From positions 6,572,001 to 6,636,000 of the forward strand of contig NZ_CP009281.1 in NCBI RefSeq assembly GCF_000758585.1: a DNA stretch of 64,000 nt, in the 5' to 3' direction. This stretch comes from Paenibacillus sp. FSL R5-0345 (GTDB taxonomy: Bacteria; Bacillota; Bacilli; Paenibacillales; Paenibacillaceae). How positions within the stretch are numbered: position 1 is the stretch's first letter; each line of letters starts with the position of its first letter. The notes under the pieces are model-generated. The model was not told the DNA's origin. It did not search any database and saw only the letters and a program-made list of their open reading frames with translations. A program made the position numbers and the translations under genes. This document shows positions 52,730-61,694 of this stretch, piece after piece.

Positions 52730-53334
52730 CAGGAAACCGCCTCTTTCCTTCGAGGAGCAAACCGCGCTTTCAAAGACTGCTTACTAAGCACAAGCATCAT
52801 GGGAGACAACTTCTCCGAGCTGTCCTCTACGCGTTGCTTCCCTTCTGGATGCAGCATGCGAAGCAAGAACCTAAGATAAATTCCATACCATCGCCGCTGC
52901 CATTTGGACTTGATGGGATGCTGATCAAATCCTATTCCATGGATGATCCCTCGGTGAAGTAGCGTAATCCCCGTTAACGCCTGTACTTTGCTTAGCTCTG
53001 GATTGCTATCCAGTTCACGACTAATCTCCTTCATGGCCTCGCGAAGCATGCGTGCAGTACGGATTCCAGCCCGATCAGCGCCGAGTGTACGCGTTAGCTG
53101 CACAACCTGACGATTATCCAGATGAAGCTCACCCACCCAATCGCCCGGAAGTACCCGATGCCCATCTTGGCAGACCACACTTTCTCCGTGATACTTCAAC
53201 ACGACCAATTTACATATCCCGTATCTCCATACGGATTGACTGCGGAACTTGGTGATAACGGCAAATAGGTTCTCCCACATCATCCAAAGGGATTGCGAGA
53301 ATAATTTTACTAATGAAACTGAAGCTGCCATCAT
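52729..53334 (-). CDS. YkoP-like protein
   Basis: The 201-residue protein has a basic C-terminus and the central WVGELHLDNRQVVQLTRTLGADRAG segment. This resembles the YkoP-like domain found beside or fused to polysaccharide deacetylases and glycosyltransferases in Bacillales. The function is unknown. Translationally coupled to the deacetylase downstream, so it may take part in the same polysaccharide pathway. Confidence 0.75.
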   Translation of the reverse strand: MMAASVSLVKLFSQSLWMMWENLFAVITKFRSQSVWRYGICKLVVLKYHGESVVCQDGHRVLPGDWVGELHLDNRQVVQLTRTLGADRAGIRTARMLREAMKEISRELDSNPELSKVQALTGITLLHRGIIHGIGFDQHPIKSKWQRRWYGIYLRFLLRMLHPEGKQRVEDSSEKLSPMMLVLSKQSLKARFAPRRKEAVS

Positions 53335-53357
53335 TCTTCCTTCTCTCTTGTTTAAAT

Positions 53358-53954
53358 TTATCTTCTAGCAAAATCCTTCACTAAACGCCGCGTATACCTG
53401 CCGATCATCTTTACCAGACTGTTCCCGAGATAAGCACCTATCCATAGAAATAATGTACCTAACAGCATGAAAAAAAGTGAGCTGCTCAGCGTACTATTTG
53501 TTATACCGAAAAACGATATAGAAGAGACGCCGAATGAATACAAGACAGGTGATAACAAGAGAATAATAGGAGTCAAGTAAAAAAGAGCTGCACATATTAG
53601 ACTCAGCATTCCGATAATACCCTGCAGCATCAGTCCTATAATCGCTCTCCAGTTATGTTCATCCAGCAACTCCCCTTTAACCCGCTCCCACATGCTGCCT
53701 TCTTCTTGAGATCGGGCCGGAATCGTCCGTATGGAAATATCCGTATAGACTTTGGTTCGAATTCGCTCATGCTGTAAAAAAGTCTCCGTAGAACGTAAAA
53801 CATAATAAAGGATTGGAATTCCTACTATGGTGAAGGACATCGCGACCCCAAAAGCAATGCCCACCATATAAAAACAAAGGTAAAACAGCCCGGTGGCAAA
53901 AGTAATTAATAAGTAACAGAAATTCCTTACATGTTTACGGATCATTTGATTCAT
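53358..53954 (-). CDS. Sensor-domain membrane protein
   Basis: The 198-residue protein has four membrane segments in two pairs (FATGLFYLCFYMVGIAFGVAMSFTIVG and a later LCAALFYLTPIILLLSPVLYSF-like region). This layout matches the 'putative sensor' domain usually found at the N-terminus of DesK-type kinases in actinobacteria and Paenibacillus. It is not fused to a kinase here, but the next gene upstream on the same strand is a DesK-type kinase/regulator fusion. The ribosome site is GGGAGAG. Confidence 0.75.
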   Translation of the reverse strand: MNQMIRKHVRNFCYLLITFATGLFYLCFYMVGIAFGVAMSFTIVGIPILYYVLRSTETFLQHERIRTKVYTDISIRTIPARSQEEGSMWERVKGELLDEHNWRAIIGLMLQGIIGMLSLICAALFYLTPIILLLSPVLYSFGVSSISFFGITNSTLSSSLFFMLLGTLFLWIGAYLGNSLVKMIGRYTRRLVKDFARR

Positions 53955-54068
53955 GGTCTTCTCTCCCTCTCTGCATTAAAAATTGGTTCCTCTACACAGT
54001 TCCTACACTAATGCTACTAATGTAAAATCGACCAGTGCCATAATGTCATATGACAGTCATTTCATTGA

Positions 54069-54125
54069 AACATAACGCCTTCGGCGTGCTTATAAGGACA
54101 GTAAGCGTTTAAGCGAGAAATATAA
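54069..54125 (+). repeat. Interspersed structured repeat, truncated copy C
   Basis: The first hairpin of the element (ACGCCTTCGGCGT ... AAGCGTTTAAGCGAGAAATATAA) is present; the second hairpin is missing and is replaced by the T/A tract and stem of the terminator that follows. Confidence 0.7.
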
Positions 54126-54173
54126 AAAAACACCCTATCGCCTACTCCCGAAAGGAAAATAGACAACAAGGTG
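54124..54173 (-). terminator. Terminator of the kinase-regulator fusion gene
   Basis: On the minus strand CACCTTGTTGTC pairs (with G-U pairs) with GGCGATAGGGTG around an inner hairpin, and seven Ts follow. Confidence 0.85.
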
Positions 54174-54206
54174 CTCACTCGTTAATTTCAGATGATTCAG
54201 TTATGG

Positions 54207-55994
54207 TTATTCCGTAGTGCCAAAGGCTTTCTCTACAGCTTCTTCGCGGTTCCGTACACCCAGCTTAGCATAGATGGTAGAAGCGTAATTTCTCACCGTC
54301 CCATCAGACAAATACAATTTGGCCGCAATCGATTTATAACGCATCCCTTTCGAGAGGCATTCTAAAATCTCAACCTCACGTGGGGTCAGCCCATATTCAT
54401 TACTCTGTTCAGTCTGCGCTTCAGAAGCAGGATGCATCTCATAATGATCAATTAATACATTCGTAATAGCAGGAGTTATCATCTTCACACCCCGATGTAC
54501 GAGACGTATACCTTCAAATAGCTCCTGCGGCTCAGTAGACTTTAATAAGTAGCCATCTGCCCCGTTTTGCAAGGCTTCGACTGCCATATCTGTTTCTTGA
54601 AAAGTAGTCAGGATCAACACTCGTACCCCTGGCCACTTTTGCTTAATGCGCTTGGTTGCTTCCGCACCGTCCATACTTGGCATATTTAGGTCCATCAACA
54701 CCACATGAGGTTGATCCTGCTCGCAGAAGCTTACTGCCTGCTCACCATTCTCTGCTAACCCTATGATCTCAAAATCCGGCTCCTGCTCTAGAATAATTCG
54801 CAGACTATCCCGGATATAAGGCTGATCATCTACCAGCAATAAACGAACCATTTCCTCCCGGATCTCTTCGAGTCTCGGCAAACTACAGGTTACTAAGGTC
54901 CCTTCCCCTGGCTTAGAGTAAAAATACACTTGCCCTTGCAAGTTAGAAACTCGTTCCTTCATCGCGTTCAGACCGAATCCTGCTGTTAAATCTGTTGCGC
55001 CTAATCCATTATCCTGCACATCCAGCCGAATCAATTTCTCTTCGTAATGTAGACTAATGACAATTTCACTGGCTCGACCATGACGTACAGCATTGGTTAT
55101 CGACTCTTGCAGACATCTGTATAAAGTCATCTGGGCTTGCTTGGATACTGCATATGCCTCTCCAAACGTTCTTAGACGAATCTGAACCTTCGAGAGAGTC
55201 TGGAAATCATCCACTAATTTCTGCAGGGACTGCATAAGCGTCAACGAATCCTGAGAGGAGCCCACATGGTGCAAATATCGCCGAACATCATCTAAGCCAT
55301 TACGAGTTAGCTTTAATAAGGAATCTATCTTTTGCTCTCCTTCAGAGGTATTCACCTCCGTACGTAAAGTCTCTAGCCCCATAAGAATGGAAGTATAAGA
55401 ATGTCCGACAGTGTCATGCAAATCTTTGGATAATCGATCTCTTTCCTCCAGAAGGGTCATACGCTCGACTTGTGAGATATACTGCTCCAGGACAGCATTC
55501 TGGTTCTTAATAATCCCGTTCTGCTTATGATTCACCACCAGCAAGTGAAAAGCGAAGCCAATCGTATACACCAAGCCAAAGTTCACAATCATCGATATAG
55601 CATCCATTTGTTGTGACAATCTAGATAACATTATTGGAATCAAGATCACCGTGATCGGAGCTGACCAACGATAGGACTTCTGTGCACTATTGCTGGCAAT
55701 CATAAAAGCAATTGGCAGAAAAGTTACATACGAATCAGGAAACAGAGCAGCCAAATATAAGCATAGACCACCTGAAAGGAGGATCTCCGCCATCAGATAA
55801 TACTTATAATGCAGCTGCAAACAAAACCAAGGCACTGAAAAAGAGATCACACCCCAAACAAACACGATCCAGAAAGGAATCGTAAAATCCTCTGAGAGGT
55901 AACACATCGTAACTATAAAAGAAGTAGAAAAACAAATCCGAAACAGGAGGACGAGCCAATCGTACCAGAACCACTGCTTAACCAGATTAAACAC
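54207..55994 (-). CDS. DesK-type histidine kinase fused to a NarL-type response regulator
   Basis: The 595-residue protein has six membrane segments (about 1-165) and a coiled coil. HisKA_3 follows, with phospho-acceptor His in RLSKDLHDTVGHSYTS near 200, and HATPase_c (GFGLNAMKERV near 345). A complete receiver then follows (VDDQPYIR; Asp in VVLMDLNMPS; Lys in YLLKS), with a LuxR HTH (LTPREVEILECLSKGMRYKSIAAKL). The usual separate kinase and regulator are one chain. At the junction GGGAGGAA precedes an in-frame ATG (54851), which might also give a free 214-residue regulator, though spacing is tight. Confidence 0.93.
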   Translation of the reverse strand: MFNLVKQWFWYDWLVLLFRICFSTSFIVTMCYLSEDFTIPFWIVFVWGVISFSVPWFCLQLHYKYYLMAEILLSGGLCLYLAALFPDSYVTFLPIAFMIASNSAQKSYRWSAPITVILIPIMLSRLSQQMDAISMIVNFGLVYTIGFAFHLLVVNHKQNGIIKNQNAVLEQYISQVERMTLLEERDRLSKDLHDTVGHSYTSILMGLETLRTEVNTSEGEQKIDSLLKLTRNGLDDVRRYLHHVGSSQDSLTLMQSLQKLVDDFQTLSKVQIRLRTFGEAYAVSKQAQMTLYRCLQESITNAVRHGRASEIVISLHYEEKLIRLDVQDNGLGATDLTAGFGLNAMKERVSNLQGQVYFYSKPGEGTLVTCSLPRLEEIREEMVRLLLVDDQPYIRDSLRIILEQEPDFEIIGLAENGEQAVSFCEQDQPHVVLMDLNMPSMDGAEATKRIKQKWPGVRVLILTTFQETDMAVEALQNGADGYLLKSTEPQELFEGIRLVHRGVKMITPAITNVLIDHYEMHPASEAQTEQSNEYGLTPREVEILECLSKGMRYKSIAAKLYLSDGTVRNYASTIYAKLGVRNREEAVEKAFGTTE

Positions 55995-56195
55995 TGAATT
56001 GCCCCCTATATACTGTGCTGACTAGACCTTTATTATAGTGTAACCTCCTAAAGTCTTACTAGTTACAAAAGGTCATGAGGTGGTATGACATTTCTGCTAA
56101 AGGTGTAATTTGTGCAGATGAAACATCTTTTTAAATGAAAGCCCGCATTGTATGATAGTACATATTATTTAGCCGAAAATGTAGGAGATCATCAA

Positions 56196-56231
56196 ATGAT
56201 GACCCTTGAAGGGCTAATTCAAATTTTATAA
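56196..56231 (+). CDS. Possible 11-codon leader peptide upstream of the LysE-type exporter
   Basis: ATGATGACCCTTGAAGGGCT starts an 11-codon frame (MMTLEGLIQIL, stop TAA). AGGAG lies eight bases before the ATG, and the stop is 29 bp before the exporter start. The good ribosome site makes translation plausible. The codons CCTTGAAGG lie in a small inverted repeat. No run of Lys or Arg codons is present. Confidence 0.4.
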   Translation: MMTLEGLIQIL

Positions 56232-56260
56232 CGCATTACTCATCATCGGAGGAATCATCT

Positions 56261-56875
56261 ATGTTAGCCGCACTACTTCACGGAATCGCCTTAGCCTTTG
56301 GATTAATTCTTCCGCTTGGCGCACAAAATGTTTTTGTATTTAACCAAGGCGCCTCACAGCCAAAATTTGAGAGGGCGATTCCAGTTATTCTTACAGCCGC
56401 TTTATGTGACACCCTTCTTATTTTATTAGCCGTACTAGGCGTTTCTGTTCTTGTGTTTGCCATCCCTGTTCTACAGACCGCTTTATTTGCTGTGGGACTT
56501 GTATTCCTTTTGTATATGGGATGGTCCATCTGGAGAAGCACACCTACCTCTTCATCCACAGACACAGCACCTCTATCTTCAAAAAAACAGATCTTGTTTG
56601 CAATGTCCGTCTCTTTATTAAATCCACACGCGATCCTGGACACCATTGGGGTTATCGGCACCAGCTCTCTGAATTACACGGGCATATATAAAGTTATGTT
56701 TGCTGCTGCGACCATTCTGGTTTCTTGGGTTTGGTTCTTTGGGCTTGCTGTAGCAGGGAAGATTGTAGGACAAATAGACTCGAGTGGAAAAATCATGCGG
56801 ATCATTAATAAGATCTCTGCGATTATCATTTGGGTCGTTGCAGCATATATTGCTTACAAGCTTTTTCAGATGTAA
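56261..56875 (+). CDS. LysE/ArgO-family amino acid exporter
   Basis: The 204-residue protein has five or six membrane segments and LysE family signatures at the N-terminus (GIALAFGLILPLGAQNVFVFNQG) and SLLNPHAILDTIGVIG in the middle. Members export basic amino acids or related compounds; the substrate here is unknown. GGAGGAATC precedes the ATG. A putative short leader ORF lies in front. Confidence 0.93.
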   Translation: MLAALLHGIALAFGLILPLGAQNVFVFNQGASQPKFERAIPVILTAALCDTLLILLAVLGVSVLVFAIPVLQTALFAVGLVFLLYMGWSIWRSTPTSSSTDTAPLSSKKQILFAMSVSLLNPHAILDTIGVIGTSSLNYTGIYKVMFAAATILVSWVWFFGLAVAGKIVGQIDSSGKIMRIINKISAIIIWVVAAYIAYKLFQM

Positions 56876-56881
56876 TGGAAG

Positions 56882-56910
56882 AAAGGTCATCCCTATAGGG
56901 ATGACCTTTT
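56882..56910. terminator. Bidirectional terminator between the exporter and sensor kinase genes
   Basis: A 12-bp perfect palindromic stem AAAGGTCATCCC-TATA-GGGATGACCTTT with flanking T/A. The last codons and stop of the kinase gene lie inside it. Confidence 0.9.
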
Positions 56911-58605
56911 GTTAATATCTATACATATCCTCGTCCCTACATTCAGTTCACTTTCGATAGAAATGCCGTAAGCTTCTCCATAGTACAGCTTAATTCGTTC
57001 ATGAACATTCTTCAGGCCGTAGCCTGTTCCGTTAGAGTATAACAACTGCTGGATTTGCTCCTGATCCATCCCTTTTCCATTGTCACTTACCACAAACCGG
57101 ATATTGTCATTATACGTATACGCTTCAATGGTAAGCATGCCTTTTCCATCTTCTTTTTCATCGATACCATGTTTAATCGCATTCTCAACAATCGGCTGCA
57201 ATATAAAGTTAATCGTCTGATAGGAATACAACTCTTCCTCAATATGATAAGTGACATCGAAAAGCTGATCATCATGCATGGCCAACTGAATGTCGATATA
57301 GGCTTGAATATTAAGAATTTCATCCCGGATACTTGTCAATTGTTTTCCATTGTTCAGACTGGTTCTATAAAATTTCGAAAGCGCATTGACCACCACGCTG
57401 ATGTCCTCGGCCTCCACTTGAACCGCCCTCCAATTAATAATCGAAAGCGTATTGTATAGAAAATGAGGACTAATCTGTGCCTGGAGTGCCTTCAATTCCG
57501 CTTCTTTTTCCATAATACCGGATTGATAGACCTGCCCGATCAATTCCTTTATCCTCCGAACCATGCTGGCAAAGCTGTTGGTAAGCTCACCAATCTCATC
57601 TTTAGAATTAGAATGGATCAGGATATCGAAGTCGCCTTCTTCCACGACTCTTATTTTCTTTTTCAGCTTATAGATGGGTTGCACTAGCGTTTTTGTAAAA
57701 ATCCATATAATCAGCAATAAGATTAAAATACATACCACTATGATGGACACCATTGCGGTTAGGATACTGCTGGTATCCACAATCATGCTTTTTACAGGTG
57801 TATAATAATAAAGCGTCCATCCGGGGCGTTCAATATCACTTTTGACCAAGGAATATTCCTTATGTCTAATATTGAATTGCCCTGAATCGGCACCTACAAT
57901 ATGATCTGCGACATTCTCTTCTTCAACCCCGCTACTTGCACTCGAATAGACAACTTGTTGATTGCGATCTGTAATAATGATGCCATAATCACTCTTCGTA
58001 TTCAGCTCATCCAATTTTTCGAATATTCGATCCTTATCGAGCCTCACGTACAGCACACCAGCAAAGGTTGTATTATTACTTTTCATAATATTATGGGTTA
58101 CAAATAAAACGTCATCATCATAGTTCCACTCCGTCTGATTGCTCATCTTCGCGGATTGATACCAATCTAAATTTCGAACCTGATCACTGGAGTAGATAAA
58201 GTTTCCGATCTGCTTGCCCGTATATTCTGAATAGAAGTTAACTTCCTTTAACTCCATATTAATATTCGTATAGTACCAAAGTGTCGGCTCAATATTTTCA
58301 TTGAGTTCCTTCGTATAACTTATAATATCGCCTAATTCATAGCCCATAATTTTCTTGATAATCGGATTGAATACCATGAAATCAATAAAATTGTTCTGTT
58401 TCTCAAAGGTCTGTTCCAAGTTAAGCGAAATTTGTTCTACCGTATTCTTCATACCTAACATCAACTGCTGCTTCAAATAAGATTCAGCCATCCGGTAAGA
58501 ATAGACTCCTAATACTAAGATGGGGATAATGATCACGACAAGATAGGAGGCCAGCAGCTTATGTTTGAGCTTTCTGTCTCGAAAAAAAGTCAGTATCGTT
58601 CTCAC
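56893..58605 (-). CDS. YesM-type sensor histidine kinase
   Basis: The 570-residue protein has a membrane segment at about 17-37, a long extracellular sensor domain (about 40-275, Cache-like) and a second membrane segment (about 280-300). HAMP (about 300-355) comes next, then a His_kinase domain with the phospho-acceptor in QISPHFLYNTLSIINWR near 385, and HATPase_c (N in ENAIKHGID, GKGMD, GTGYGLKNVHERI). It senses an extracellular signal, probably the sugar handled by this locus. The start is GTG, overlapping the regulator stop by four bases. Confidence 0.94.
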   Translation of the reverse strand: MRTILTFFRDRKLKHKLLASYLVVIIIPILVLGVYSYRMAESYLKQQLMLGMKNTVEQISLNLEQTFEKQNNFIDFMVFNPIIKKIMGYELGDIISYTKELNENIEPTLWYYTNINMELKEVNFYSEYTGKQIGNFIYSSDQVRNLDWYQSAKMSNQTEWNYDDDVLFVTHNIMKSNNTTFAGVLYVRLDKDRIFEKLDELNTKSDYGIIITDRNQQVVYSSASSGVEEENVADHIVGADSGQFNIRHKEYSLVKSDIERPGWTLYYYTPVKSMIVDTSSILTAMVSIIVVCILILLLIIWIFTKTLVQPIYKLKKKIRVVEEGDFDILIHSNSKDEIGELTNSFASMVRRIKELIGQVYQSGIMEKEAELKALQAQISPHFLYNTLSIINWRAVQVEAEDISVVVNALSKFYRTSLNNGKQLTSIRDEILNIQAYIDIQLAMHDDQLFDVTYHIEEELYSYQTINFILQPIVENAIKHGIDEKEDGKGMLTIEAYTYNDNIRFVVSDNGKGMDQEQIQQLLYSNGTGYGLKNVHERIKLYYGEAYGISIESELNVGTRICIDINKRSSL

Positions 58606-59402
58606 AACGAACGGACCTTTTCCCGATATTGCGTCGGCGTAAGTCCGAAATGCTGTTTAAAGGAAACACCGAAATATGAAAAGTCGGAATAACCCACCAT
58701 TTTATATACATCGTTAATTTTATAGTTGCTTTGGTCTAGAAATTCTTTTGCTTTTTCCATGCGGTACTGATTGATATATTTCACTACACTTGTGCCCGTT
58801 CTTTTCTTAAAAATATGACTAAGATAGCTGCCCGACAGATGGACACTCGCCGCTAAATATTCCAAGCTTAGATCCTGGTTATATTTGCTCTCGATGATAC
58901 GGATCAATTCATCCACAGCTCGCTTACCATATTCGCTGTCTGCTGAACGGCTTCCATCCGCCTCTGACTTGGACGGTGCACCCGCCCCTGTATACGGTTT
59001 CAAATTTACGTTACGTTTCTGGGATTCCTCTAGCTCACATTGTTCTACGACCTCAGACAGAACGTTGCGTAATGCTTCTGCTTCAACGGGCTTTAACAAG
59101 TAATGCAGCACTTTCAAGGGAATAGCCGCTCTAGCATATTCGAACTCGCTATGACCGCTGAGAAGGATGATTTTCAGATTTGGATAGATTTCCCGAGCCG
59201 CCTTCACTAACTGCAGCCCATCCATAAAGGGCATTTTAATATCTGTTAGTAAAAGATCGAACTCCTGTTGTTCAATAATCTGCAGCGCTTCCTTGCCATT
59301 TCTGGCCTCGCTGATTTCTAAAGGAAGTTTATATTTAGAGATCAAGTATTTCATGCCATCTCTCTCGTACTTATTGTCATCTGCTATTAGCATTCTGTAC
59401 AT
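58602..59402 (-). CDS. YesN-type AraC-family response regulator
   Basis: The 266-residue regulator has a receiver domain (ADDNKYERDG; phospho-acceptor Asp in LLLTDIKMPFMDG; Lys in YLLKPVEA) and a C-terminal AraC DNA-binding domain with two HTHs (LSLEYLAASVHLSGSYLSHIFKKRTG ... KINDVYKMVGYSDFSYFGVSFKQHFGLTPTQYR). The start at 59402 follows GGAGGGAG; a longer frame upstream has no support. It forms a two-component pair with the kinase and likely controls the GH89/ABC genes. Confidence 0.95.
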   Translation of the reverse strand: MYRMLIADDNKYERDGMKYLISKYKLPLEISEARNGKEALQIIEQQEFDLLLTDIKMPFMDGLQLVKAAREIYPNLKIILLSGHSEFEYARAAIPLKVLHYLLKPVEAEALRNVLSEVVEQCELEESQKRNVNLKPYTGAGAPSKSEADGSRSADSEYGKRAVDELIRIIESKYNQDLSLEYLAASVHLSGSYLSHIFKKRTGTSVVKYINQYRMEKAKEFLDQSNYKINDVYKMVGYSDFSYFGVSFKQHFGLTPTQYREKVRSL

Positions 59403-59493
59403 GATAGGACTCCCTCCATGGCTTAATTTTATCAACTTCATTCTTGAATTCAATGGTTTTCTGAAGCCAAATCTCTACAGCCTTAAGGAATGC

Positions 59494-59541
59494 GGGAAAA
59501 ACAGTCCCCTTAGCCACTTTCTGGCTAGAAAACTGTTTTCC
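59494..59541 (-). terminator. Hairpin terminator between the GH89 gene and the regulator gene
   Basis: On the minus strand GGAAAACAGT pairs with ACTGTTTTTCC and encloses AGCC/GGCT. The T-tract is inside the descending stem, so termination may be partial. Confidence 0.7.
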
Positions 59542-59548
59542 TTGAAGC

Positions 59549-61678
59549 TCATTCATTGTAATCTGCTATACCAAACTCAGAAATCGTATTTATGATGCTG
59601 CTCACCACTTCATACAACGATCCTTGTGGCTCTGTCGCAAATAGCTCATGACCCTGCGTCCATTTATACTCCCAAGCATACCAATCAATAGGTTCTGGCG
59701 GTGTCTGACCAGACATCGCCTTACTAAGCGAAGAGATAAACATCTCCCAACGAGGTAAGTAGAAGCTCTCGATTAAACCAGACCATTCTCTATGAGAGTA
59801 TTCGTGCAGTAGTTGTGATGATTCCTCTGGGCCCCACAATGTGATTAGTGTTCTCGCATTAAATTCGAACAGCTCTTTCTCTTCTACCGTTCTTCCCATA
59901 CGTTTAGCATCTTCAAGCCACGGTCCAAGCAAAAATTGTTTATAGGTACGCAGCAAACGCTCCTGCATACGAATCAGCTGTAGAAATTGCTCTGATTCTT
60001 TTTCGAATGTGACCTGATCCCCTGTCTGATAAGCATCTGTGAAGCGTTTATAATAGACTCGAGACAAATCGGCCAAGGCTTGCCGAGTCACATCCGTAAG
60101 GTCATATCGATAGGTCTCAGCATCGCTGTATTCCTCAAAACACTCAAACAGAGATTTGCAGGCTTGACGCACATCTTCAAGCTCATAATATACATTTGTC
60201 GGACCCCAGTTAGATACTTTGGTAAGCTCCAAGGACGGACGTGCACATATGAAGGACTCCATCCCACCCTGCTGCACTGTGTTACAGTTGTATACACTCT
60301 TTTGTAGGAGGTTCCAAGCCTCTTGTGCTGCTGGAACAACTTTACCGTACCGACGTTCGATATAACCTTCTAGCCATTCCCCAACATCATTCGCTTCTGA
60401 GCGCCAAACGGTGTCCACCAATAGATCGTACATTACAGGATTGGTCTCAATCCCCTCCATAGCCATTCCGATCCCACACATACGACCCGCTTGTGGATTG
60501 TGCAAAGTGGTGATAGGGTCATGTGCAATTCTATCTAAGTTGCCGAACATCCCGTTTTTACCACCATAATTCTGAATCATACACCACACCCAAGGGATCC
60601 CTTGAAAGGCTTCACTCGTCTCCCAAGTCGGATGGGACTCACACCACAAATCAAGCACCAGTGCTTGCTCCGGGATCACGTTCTGTAAAATTTCTTTTTT
60701 CGGATTACCTTCCCAAGCTTGAAACACCCACACAGCCTGTGGATCATGACGAAGCATCTCAGTCTGAACACCAACTGCATAAGCTGCTAAATCAATTCCC
60801 TCGGTATTTCCGCCTTCATGGAAGGGATCTACACTATAGAAATGAATATCTGTTCCGAATAGCTTTTGCTGTTCCTCATAGAAAGCAGTAGCTACTGTAG
60901 CATACATCGGATCATCTGCCAGTAAGAGTGAAGGTCTATCAAAATTACACCATTTGCCTTGATTGACCGGTCTTGAACTAGGGAATTTATCACCGAAATC
61001 CCGGGGAACCATACCACTATAACCTGGCAGCACAGGCGAAATGCCTAAGCTTAACATCCTCTGATGAATGGCATTCGCTAATTTAGCTCGATCTTCAAAC
61101 CACCATTCGGGTAGCGGACCTCCCCAAGACGTCATATTCTGCATCCATTGCCACGCAAAGAAAGCCGGTCCACATACAAATTCAGAAACCTCTTGTTCCT
61201 CATAACCTATCCGAAGCAGCGTTCTTCTCCACACTTCTTCTTGCCCAATAATGCTAAGTGCCAAGTTGATACCGTTCATCGCCATCTGATCAATTTCTTG
61301 TTGCCAACGTTCCCAATCCCAGAAAGGCATGGAGTAGGAGAAGGTACAATAGTTCAAATAATACCGATATTTATAAGGAGTCGCGAGACGAACAGGTTCG
61401 AATAGTCCAGGTAATTGTTCAGGCAACTCAAGTTGATTTCCGCACCACGATAAATGTGCCTTACAAGTATGTTTTAAATACCAGTGGAAGCCCGATGCCA
61501 AAGCTGTTCCGGAGGAGCCCTTGATCACAACCATACCACTGTCGCTTGCTAACTCAAATACATCCTGATCATTCTCTGGCGCTATAGATTCCAGGCGGAT
61601 TTGGGAGGACTTTTCTGGCCCGATGACTCTTTCAATCATAGCTAATACATTCATTACATCTACACTTTGAAGCATCAT
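59549..61678 (-). CDS. GH89 family alpha-N-acetylglucosaminidase (NAGLU-like), intracellular
   Basis: The 709-residue protein matches GH89 over its length. It has a small N-terminal domain (1-90), then a barrel with FSYSMPFWDWERWQQEIDQMAMNGINLAL near 115, VDPFHEGGNTEG near 288 and IGMAMEGIETNPVMYDLL near 405 (the regions holding the two catalytic Glu), and a helical C-terminal domain. It has no signal peptide, unlike many GH89 enzymes, so it probably cleaves terminal alpha-linked GlcNAc from imported oligosaccharides. It follows the two permease genes. Confidence 0.94.
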   Translation of the reverse strand: MMLQSVDVMNVLAMIERVIGPEKSSQIRLESIAPENDQDVFELASDSGMVVIKGSSGTALASGFHWYLKHTCKAHLSWCGNQLELPEQLPGLFEPVRLATPYKYRYYLNYCTFSYSMPFWDWERWQQEIDQMAMNGINLALSIIGQEEVWRRTLLRIGYEEQEVSEFVCGPAFFAWQWMQNMTSWGGPLPEWWFEDRAKLANAIHQRMLSLGISPVLPGYSGMVPRDFGDKFPSSRPVNQGKWCNFDRPSLLLADDPMYATVATAFYEEQQKLFGTDIHFYSVDPFHEGGNTEGIDLAAYAVGVQTEMLRHDPQAVWVFQAWEGNPKKEILQNVIPEQALVLDLWCESHPTWETSEAFQGIPWVWCMIQNYGGKNGMFGNLDRIAHDPITTLHNPQAGRMCGIGMAMEGIETNPVMYDLLVDTVWRSEANDVGEWLEGYIERRYGKVVPAAQEAWNLLQKSVYNCNTVQQGGMESFICARPSLELTKVSNWGPTNVYYELEDVRQACKSLFECFEEYSDAETYRYDLTDVTRQALADLSRVYYKRFTDAYQTGDQVTFEKESEQFLQLIRMQERLLRTYKQFLLGPWLEDAKRMGRTVEEKELFEFNARTLITLWGPEESSQLLHEYSHREWSGLIESFYLPRWEMFISSLSKAMSGQTPPEPIDWYAWEYKWTQGHELFATEPQGSLYEVVSSIINTISEFGIADYNE

Positions 61679-61694
61679 AGAACGAATCCCCCTA

